Positions 13,194-18,142 of a stretch of 18,142 bases of DNA are shown here, in pieces. The position numbers were made by a program, and so were the translations under genes. Source of the DNA: Bacteroidales bacterium (GTDB taxonomy: Bacteria; Bacteroidota; Bacteroidia; Bacteroidales; ML635J-15); contig JAGOEF010000011.1 of NCBI GenBank assembly GCA_017997855.1, forward strand, positions 1 to 18,142. The letters are read 5' to 3'. The stretch's first letter is position 1. Every line of letters starts with the position of its first letter. The notes under the pieces are model-generated. The model was not told where the DNA came from. It worked only from the letters and a program-made list of their open reading frames with translations, and did not search any database.

Positions 13194-14147
13194 ATGGCAT
13201 TATTCGGATTGTTCAATAAAGATAAAAAAGACAAACTCGACCAGGGCTTGTCGAAAACCCGACAGGGTGTTTTCGATAAACTCAACCGCGCAGTTTTTGG
13301 TAAAACCCGTGTCGACGATCAGGTACTCGACGATCTGGAAGAAATACTCATTTCTTCGGATGTGGGCGTTGATACTACGTTGCGGATTATTGAACGAATC
13401 GAAGATCGGGTAAAGCGTGATAAATATCTGGGAACTGGCGAATTAAACCGTGTTCTTCGCGAAGAAATTGCTGCATTGCTCGAGGAAAATACAATTCAGG
13501 GCGCAATCGATTGGGATATCCCTACCGATAGTAAACCCTGGGTTATTATGGTAGTAGGCGTTAATGGTGTTGGCAAAACCACAACCATCGGGAAACTGGC
13601 CCACCGGTTCAGTTCAGCCGGAAAGAAAGTATATATTGGTGCTGCCGATACCTTCAGGGCTGCAGCCATTGAGCAACTCGAAATCTGGGCAGGCAGGGTA
13701 GGAGTACCCATGATTAAACAGCAAATGGGTGCTGACCCGGCATCGGTGGCGTACGATACATTGGTTTCGGCTCAGAAAAACCAGGCTGATGTAGTAATCA
13801 TCGATACTGCCGGAAGGTTGCAGACTAAGCTGAACCTGATGAACGAACTGACGAAGATTAAAAATGTAATGCAAAAGGTGGTTCCCGGTGCACCCCACGA
13901 AATATTGCTGGTAATTGATGCTTCTACCGGACAGAACGCTTTTGAACAGGCAAAGCAGTTTACACTTGCCACCGATGTTAACGCCCTTGCGGTAACCAAG
14001 CTCGACGGTACTGCCAAGGGAGGCGTGGTAATAGGCGTTTCCGATCAGTTTAAGATTCCGGTTAAATATATTGGTATTGGCGAAGGAATCGACGACCTTC
14101 AGTTGTTCGATAAAAAAGAATTTGTCGATAGTCTGTTCAAGGAATAA
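13194..14147 (+). CDS. ftsY: Signal recognition particle receptor FtsY
   Basis: A 317-residue SRP-family GTPase starting MALFGLFNKDKK. An in-frame TTG five codons upstream (13179) is less likely, because it sits almost at the predicted transcription start. FtsY docks SRP-ribosome complexes at the inner membrane and hands nascent membrane proteins to the Sec translocon. It has a short helical N domain (about 15-95, containing VLDDLEEILISSDVGVDTT) and a G domain: GVNGVGKTT at 122-130 (P-loop, Lys128), DTFRAAAIEQL, DTAGR at 204-208 and TKLDGTAKGG from 268. It ends with GIGEGIDDLQLFDKKEFVDSLF, the FtsY C-terminus. The long acidic A domain of enterobacterial FtsY is missing; only a short Lys/Asp-rich lead remains, as is usual outside the Proteobacteria. 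It seems to be a single-gene unit. Confidence 0.97.
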   Translation: MALFGLFNKDKKDKLDQGLSKTRQGVFDKLNRAVFGKTRVDDQVLDDLEEILISSDVGVDTTLRIIERIEDRVKRDKYLGTGELNRVLREEIAALLEENTIQGAIDWDIPTDSKPWVIMVVGVNGVGKTTTIGKLAHRFSSAGKKVYIGAADTFRAAAIEQLEIWAGRVGVPMIKQQMGADPASVAYDTLVSAQKNQADVVIIDTAGRLQTKLNLMNELTKIKNVMQKVVPGAPHEILLVIDASTGQNAFEQAKQFTLATDVNALAVTKLDGTAKGGVVIGVSDQFKIPVKYIGIGEGIDDLQLFDKKEFVDSLFKE

Positions 14148-14239
14148 TCATTTGATAGCATCTTCCATTTTTTGGTTTTTTTAAGATTTGAGCTTTGAAT
14201 TTTAAGGTTTTGTTATAACCGACTGGTTTTATCCATCAT

Positions 14240-14247
14240 TATCTTTG
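14240..14247 (+). promoter_or_regulatory. -7 promoter element before the M28 peptidase gene
   Basis: TATCTTTG matches TAnnTTTG fully, 37 bases before the ATG at 14285. The only good TTG upstream (14210-14212) is 27 bases away, longer than usual, so the -33 element is uncertain. Confidence 0.5.
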
Positions 14248-14284
14248 ACGGAAATGTCATCGTATTAACCAACACTTACTGCAC

Positions 14285-15550
14285 ATGAAAACCAAACTTT
14301 TACTCGCGATTATTTCTCTTGTGTGTTTTTCGGGTATCAACGCCCAGAATATGAAATATGCCGAATCGGTAATAACAGAACTTTCCTCAGAAAAATACGA
14401 TGGAAGGGGCTATTACAAGAAGGGTGATGTAAAAGCTGCGGCGTATATCCGAAATGAGTTTAAACGTATGGGCCTGAAATCCTGGGGCTCCTTCTATCAA
14501 GCTTTTTCGTTTTCGGTAAATACATTTCCCGGCGATATGAAGGTGGAGGTCGATGGTAAAGAACTGCGTGCAGGCTACGATTTTGTGGTTCGCGAGTTCT
14601 GTGAAGGTTTTTCGGGAACTTACAATATATTTAGAATTGATACTACCGGTTCAGCCTCCGATGCAATCTCCGAGATGATGAAACTCGATACGGCAAAATT
14701 GTTTGTTGCCGTAGAATACTACTTTTTAGTGAGGCATCCTGAGTTTAGCCGTGAAATTCAAAAAACAGGTATCAGCAAATTCATGTTTATATTCGATGAG
14801 CCCCTGAAATGGTATGTAGCCGGTTCCGGTAAAATATATCCCACTAAACAAATCTGGATTACCGACAGGGCTTTGGGAAAGACGCCGAAGCAATTTACTG
14901 CCGAAATCGAGAACCGGTTTATTAAAAAATACAAAACAAACAATGTGTTGGCTTATATCGAAGGGAGTCAGTGTCCCGATTCATTTTACGTGTTTACAGC
15001 ACATCTTGACCATTTGGGCAGGCATGGTAAAGACGTGTTTTATCCGGGTGCTAACGACAATGCCAGTGGTGTGGCCATGCTGCTGAACCTTGCCGAGTAT
15101 TACTCTCAACCGGGTAACCAACCCCGCTATTCGATTGCTTTCATGGCTTTTGCGGGTGAAGAAACCGGATTAAACGGCTCATATCATTATGTAAAAAACC
15201 CAAAATTTCCACTCTCAAATATTTTATACCTTATAAATTACGATATGATTGCCGACAATTGCCACGAAGTGTACACCGAAATGAGTCCCGAGGCGGCTTC
15301 GGGCTATGCGCATATCTATAAACTTAATCAGGACGCCCGCTGGATTCCGGATTTTGAAGTGAACGAACTCAGTGGTAACAGCGACCATTTCCCTTTTGCT
15401 GAACAGCATGTTCCGGCGGTTTTCTTTCTCGATCATGGTGATGCTTTCAGGGTATATCATACACCTATGGATACGCTCAATTCGCAAAGTTTTACCAATT
15501 TTCCGGGATATTTCAACATGGCGGTTAAGTTTGTGAATAGCTTCAGGTAA
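14285..15550 (+). CDS. Exported M28-family zinc aminopeptidase
   Basis: A 421-residue protein with a signal peptide at 1-21 (ending SGINAQ), so it acts in the periplasm or outside. The C-terminal half is an M28 metallopeptidase domain with every metal and catalytic residue of the family visible: His240 and Asp242 in TAHLDHLG, bridging Asp258 in GANDNASG, general-base Glu292 and ligand Glu293 in GEETGLNGS, Asp320 in NYDMIAD and His392 in YHTPMDT. M28 enzymes remove N-terminal amino acids from peptides using two zinc ions. The N-terminal part (about 22-230) resembles the lead segment and inserted region of such proteins (YDGRGYYKKGD, AAAYIRNEF). It does not carry a T9SS sorting tail. It appears monocistronic. 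Peptide-scavenging is the likely role; substrate preference cannot be read. Confidence 0.92.
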   Translation: MKTKLLLAIISLVCFSGINAQNMKYAESVITELSSEKYDGRGYYKKGDVKAAAYIRNEFKRMGLKSWGSFYQAFSFSVNTFPGDMKVEVDGKELRAGYDFVVREFCEGFSGTYNIFRIDTTGSASDAISEMMKLDTAKLFVAVEYYFLVRHPEFSREIQKTGISKFMFIFDEPLKWYVAGSGKIYPTKQIWITDRALGKTPKQFTAEIENRFIKKYKTNNVLAYIEGSQCPDSFYVFTAHLDHLGRHGKDVFYPGANDNASGVAMLLNLAEYYSQPGNQPRYSIAFMAFAGEETGLNGSYHYVKNPKFPLSNILYLINYDMIADNCHEVYTEMSPEAASGYAHIYKLNQDARWIPDFEVNELSGNSDHFPFAEQHVPAVFFLDHGDAFRVYHTPMDTLNSQSFTNFPGYFNMAVKFVNSFR

Positions 15551-15585
15551 TTTGAACTTGAATTTCTGAGATTGTATTTCGTTTT

Positions 15586-15617
15586 TTGCAAACAATTACC
15601 ATAAATTATTAATTTTG
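15586..15617 (+). promoter_or_regulatory. Promoter of the WYL regulator gene
   Basis: TTG at 15586-15588 and TAATTTTG at 15610-15617 are 21 bases apart, matching the Bacteroidota TTG/TAnnTTTG promoter. The ATG at 15639 is 21 bases further, giving a very short leader. Confidence 0.6.
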
Positions 15618-15638
15618 GATAAATTGCTGCAAAAATAA

Positions 15639-16568
15639 ATGATAGAACAAGCAAAATTTGAAAGTATCCTGCGCCTGCTTATACAGCTCAGCGGGCCATA
15701 TGGGCGCACTATCGATGGGTTGGCAGGCGAAATGGGCAAGTCTGCGCGTACAATTCGCCGTTATATTCAAACCCTGCGCGATTGTGGTTTTGTTGTTGAG
15801 TCGAATGAATCGTATTTTCGGATAGTGGAATTCGAAAAAGGCAGGAAACTTTCTGACCTGCTGCACTTTTCTGCTGAGGAGTCTGAATTACTTTCAAGGG
15901 CTATTCATTCCATCGATTTTGATGGTGCACTTAAAGAGAGCCTTACGCAGAAGCTGTTTTCGCTTTACAATAACAAGCTTGTGCCCTACGCCATTGTTAC
16001 CCCCGAAAAGTCTGAGAATATCGTTGCATTATGCGAAGCCATCCGGCAGAAAAAACAGGTGCGACTGATAGATTACAGTTCTGCCCACAGCAGTTCAACA
16101 ACTACCCGTCTGGTTGAACCTTTCGATTTTACGGTGAATTATGTCCAGCTTTGGGCATACGAACCCGAGTCGGCAAGCAATAAATATTTTAAAATTGCCC
16201 GTATCCGTTCGGTGGAAATCCTCGATCGGGGATGGCAGTTCGAAGCCAAACACCAAACGGCATTTACCGATATATTCAGGATGAGTGGTCCAGAACAAAT
16301 TCCGGTGAAACTAAAACTCAGTATGCGGGCGGCTACTTTATTGCAGGAGGAATACCCCCTTTCGGGGCAGTTTTTAACACAAAACGCTCATGCCGAATGG
16401 ATACTCGAGACTACCGTGTGCAGTTTCGAAGGCGTAGGCCGGTTTGTTATGGGTCTGCTCAACGAGGTCGAAGTTTTACAACCCGGAAGTCTTGAGGGTT
16501 TTATCGAAACGAAGCTTAGCAGTTTTCGAAAAAATTATTTGTCGCAGGTTATAATAAATTCCGGGTAA
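15639..16568 (+). CDS. HTH-WYL domain transcriptional regulator
   Basis: A 309-residue cytosolic DNA-binding regulator. Residues about 5-60 are a winged helix-turn-helix of the HTH_11/DeoR-like kind (TIDGLAGEMGKSARTIRRYIQTLRDCGFVV). A linker runs to about 120 (LHFSAEESELLSRAI). A WYL domain follows at about 125-200, ending with FKIARIRSVEIL, its conserved strand-plus-Arg motif. The name-giving W-Y-L positions read VQL here (169-171), before WAYEPES. Residues about 220-300 form the WCX-type C-terminal extension. WYL domains sense nucleic acids or nucleotides and regulate stress, DNA-damage and defence genes in many bacteria. The gene is preceded by a good promoter. A HIRAN-domain gene starts 144 bases after its stop and may be a target or partner. 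The regulon cannot be read from this window. Confidence 0.9.
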   Translation: MIEQAKFESILRLLIQLSGPYGRTIDGLAGEMGKSARTIRRYIQTLRDCGFVVESNESYFRIVEFEKGRKLSDLLHFSAEESELLSRAIHSIDFDGALKESLTQKLFSLYNNKLVPYAIVTPEKSENIVALCEAIRQKKQVRLIDYSSAHSSSTTTRLVEPFDFTVNYVQLWAYEPESASNKYFKIARIRSVEILDRGWQFEAKHQTAFTDIFRMSGPEQIPVKLKLSMRAATLLQEEYPLSGQFLTQNAHAEWILETTVCSFEGVGRFVMGLLNEVEVLQPGSLEGFIETKLSSFRKNYLSQVIINSG

Positions 16569-16712
16569 TTCCAAATGCATTTTTCCACTTGTTAACGTCA
16601 GGTAGGTTTAATGCTGAAGGTAGAAATTGCATTTTTTCGAAAATATTTTTCGATTGTCATTAGTTGTCACAAGCCTATGGTTTATTTGTGTCATAATTAA
16701 CTGATAAGCGAA

Positions 16713-17036
16713 ATGGAACGACGTCATTTTATTCATTGCCGGATAGCCGGTTTTACCTTTTACGATGCACCGGTGGTTTTTTCGGAACTTTCGGTAGGCA
16801 CCGAGCTTCACCTGGTGGCTGAGCCGGATAACCATTACGATGCGCATGCTGTGGCTGTGTTTTTCAACCAGCACAAACTGGGGTTTTTACCCCGCAACGA
16901 GAACAATGCGGTGAGTAAACTCCTCGAAATGGGCTACGCTGATATTTTCGAAACGAGAATTCAGCGTATCAGTCCTGCATCTGAACCCGAAAATCAGGTT
17001 CAGATTATTGTTTACCTGAAGCCCGCAGTAGCATAG
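16713..17036 (+). CDS. Stand-alone HIRAN-domain protein
   Basis: A 107-residue protein that is almost entirely one HIRAN domain. It opens with HCRIAGFTFYDAPVVFSELSVG, then has the signature EPDNHYDAHAVAVF at 37-50 and KLGFLPRNEN at 55-64, and closes with a beta-strand (QVQIIVYLKP). In eukaryotic HLTF and Rad5 relatives the HIRAN domain binds the 3' end of single-stranded DNA at stalled forks. Small bacterial versions occur alone or next to DNA-repair and defence genes, and their role is mostly untested. It lies between a WYL regulator and lepA, with its own terminator after it. No good promoter is seen in the 144 bases upstream (only TTTATTTG at 16681-16688, one mismatch from the -7 box), so readthrough from the regulator gene is possible. 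Confidence 0.88.
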   Translation: MERRHFIHCRIAGFTFYDAPVVFSELSVGTELHLVAEPDNHYDAHAVAVFFNQHKLGFLPRNENNAVSKLLEMGYADIFETRIQRISPASEPENQVQIIVYLKPAVA

Positions 17037-17059
17037 CATGGTTTGTTGTTGTGTGTCAG

Positions 17060-17106
17060 GTACAGGCCGGCATCTGCATTGCAAGCTGCCGCCTGTACTT
17101 TTGTTA
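17060..17106 (+). terminator. Intrinsic terminator of the HIRAN gene
   Basis: GTACAGGC at 17060-17067 pairs with GCCTGTAC at 17091-17098. The stem continues inward with GGCA/TGCC after one bulged C, plus a small inner TGC/GCA pairing. TTTTGTTAT follows the stem. Confidence 0.75.
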
Positions 17107-17167
17107 TAATTCATGTAACGATTTTGCTGCAATGAATCTTAGTATGCATTTACTTCGATTGATTTTT

Positions 17168-17175
17168 TATCTTTG
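17168..17175 (+). promoter_or_regulatory. -7 promoter element before lepA
   Basis: TATCTTTG is a full match to the Bacteroidota -7 box, 17 bases before the lepA ATG, which implies a leader of only about 10 bases. No TTG lies at the expected spacing. Confidence 0.5.
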
Positions 17176-17192
17176 CGCCGAAATGTATTTTT

Positions 17193-18142
17193 ATGAAGAA
17201 CATCAGGAATTTTTGCATCATTGCGCACATCGATCATGGAAAGAGTACTCTTGCCGACAGATTGTTGCTGATTACCAATACCATATCGGAGCGTGATTTT
17301 CAGAATCAGGTTCTCGATGACATGGATTTGGAACGGGAGCGTGGCATCACTATTAAAAGCCATGCCATTCAGATGGAATACGAATCAGGCGGCATAAACT
17401 ATTTGCTGAATCTGATTGATACACCGGGGCATGTCGATTTTTCGTACGAGGTAAGCCGTTCGATTGCAGCTTGCGAGGGTGCCCTGCTGATTGTTGATGC
17501 TACCCAGGGTATTCAGGCACAGACGATATCGGTGTTGTATCAGGCTATTGATCATAATCTGGAAATTATCCCGGTGATGAATAAAATGGACCTTGATGCC
17601 GCGATGCCCGATGAGGTCGAAGATCAGATTATCGAATTAATAGGATGCAAAAGAGAAGACATCATCAGGTCGAGTGGGAAAACCGGATATGGCACCGAAG
17701 AAATTCTGGAAGCCATCATTCACCGGATACCCCCTCCGAAAGGTGATCCTGAAAAACCATTGGAAGCACTTATTTTCGATTCGGTATTTAATCCTTTCAG
17801 AGGAATTATCGCTTATTTCCGCATATTCAACGGTACCATTAATCAAAAAGACCATGTGAAGTTTTTTAATACCGAGCATGACTATGACGCTGACGAAATT
17901 GGTGTGTTGAAAATGGGCTTAGAGCCACGCAGAACACTTTCGGCTGGAGATGTAGGATATATTATTTCGGGGATAAAAACTGCCAGCGAAGTGAAGGTAG
18001 GTGATACAATAACCCATTTCGAAAGACCATGTGTTGCGGCTATTGAGGGTTTTGCCGAAGTAAAGCCCATGCTGTTTGCAGGAATCTATCCGGTAGATGC
18101 CGACGACTACGAAGAGTTGCGTGCATCTATCGAGAAACTGCA
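17193..18142 (+). CDS. lepA: Elongation factor 4 (LepA), 3' end missing
   Basis: A translational GTPase, open for 316 codons to the window edge of a usual total near 600. EF4 binds stalled or paused ribosomes and can promote back-translocation or help 30S assembly. Visible G motifs are AHIDHGKST at 11-19 (P-loop, Lys17), RERGITIK (G2), DTPGHVDF (G3) and NKMDLDAA (G4), followed by the G5 region [16 protein letters not shown], which has SGK where many relatives have SAK. Domain II follows ([21 protein letters not shown]) and then the start of the C-terminal half ([21 protein letters not shown]). The spacing in [17 protein letters not shown] and the alignment of domain II mark LepA rather than TypA or EF-G. 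The ATG at 17193 is chosen because the protein then starts [19 protein letters not shown], as LepA proteins do; an ATG at 17183 is in another frame. Confidence 0.95.
   Translation, partial: MKNIRNFCIIAHIDHGKSTLADRLLLITNTISERDFQNQVLDDMDLERERGITIKSHAIQMEYESGGINYLLNLIDTPGHVDFSYEVSRSIAACEGALLIVDATQGIQAQTISVLYQAIDHNLEIIPVMNKMDLDAAMPDEVEDQIIELIGCKREDIIRSSGKTGYGTEEILEAIIHRIPPPKGDPEKPLEALIFDSVFNPFRGIIAYFRIFNGTINQKDHVKFFNTEHDYDADEIGVLKMGLEPRRTLSAGDVGYIISGIKTASEVKVGDTITHFERPCVAAIEGFAEVKPMLFAGIYPVDADDYEELRASIEKL

Noticed and set aside
15639..17036. WYL plus HIRAN as a phage-defence island
   Set aside because: No nuclease, helicase, restriction, toxin or mobile gene is near; the flanks are core genes. 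Kept only as a possible stress-response pair.
17051..17296. An open frame overlapping the start of lepA in another frame
   Set aside because: It runs through the HIRAN terminator and the lepA promoter; the lepA frame carries the conserved P-loop.
1..18142. tRNA, rRNA, CRISPR, insertion sequences, attachment sites or a replication origin
   Set aside because: Reading both strands gave no cloverleaf, spaced repeat array, transposase or integrase motif, or DnaA-box cluster.

Overview
The window looks like chromosomal DNA of a Bacteroidota bacterium, probably Bacteroidales or a close relative, with moderate G+C. Several signs agree. One protein carries a C-terminal type IX secretion (T9SS) sorting domain. 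The rpmB-rpmG pair is followed by a 51-codon DUF4295/bL38-type gene. Most start codons follow A-rich leaders without a Shine-Dalgarno sequence. Many genes are preceded by the Bacteroidota -7 element TAnnTTTG, in four cases with a TTG 19 to 21 bases upstream. I see no tRNA, rRNA, CRISPR array, transposase or phage gene.

Left block (1-3250, minus strand): a tight, overlapping set of four envelope genes. Read in transcription order, it encodes two predicted outer-membrane beta-barrel proteins, a lipoprotein with a von Willebrand A (VWA) domain whose first metal-site residue is Asn rather than Asp, and an exported WD40-repeat protein cut by the window edge. It diverges from a T9SS-secreted multidomain protein (3469-5196). 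Both start codons of the divergent pair are preceded by the same 16-base sequence, which forms a perfect inverted repeat across the intergenic region and suggests coordinated expression. This block is the least explained part of the window.

Middle block (5394-11649, plus strand): fabG is followed closely by a large membrane VWA protein. A polyamine set comes next: a PLP-dependent arginine-decarboxylase-like enzyme, an agmatinase-type ureohydrolase and a deoxyhypusine-synthase-like protein. Together they would turn arginine into agmatine, then putrescine, then an aminobutyl-transfer product. The last enzyme keeps the catalytic lysine but has lost the His-His and acidic residues that bind spermidine in eukaryotic enzymes, so its real product is open. 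A bidirectional terminator separates it from a convergent small lipoprotein gene (11715-12218).

Right block (12394-18142, plus strand): rpmB, rpmG and the bL38-type gene form a ribosomal-protein operon with a clear promoter and terminator. They are followed by ftsY (SRP receptor), an exported M28 metallopeptidase with complete zinc ligands, a WYL-domain transcription regulator, a stand-alone HIRAN-domain protein with a strong terminator, and the 5' part of lepA (elongation factor 4), cut by the window edge.

Most of the window is core genome. The second-look items are the envelope operon and its mirrored promoters, the atypical deoxyhypusine-synthase-like enzyme, and the WYL-HIRAN neighbourhood. 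No intergenic stretch exceeds about 230 bases.
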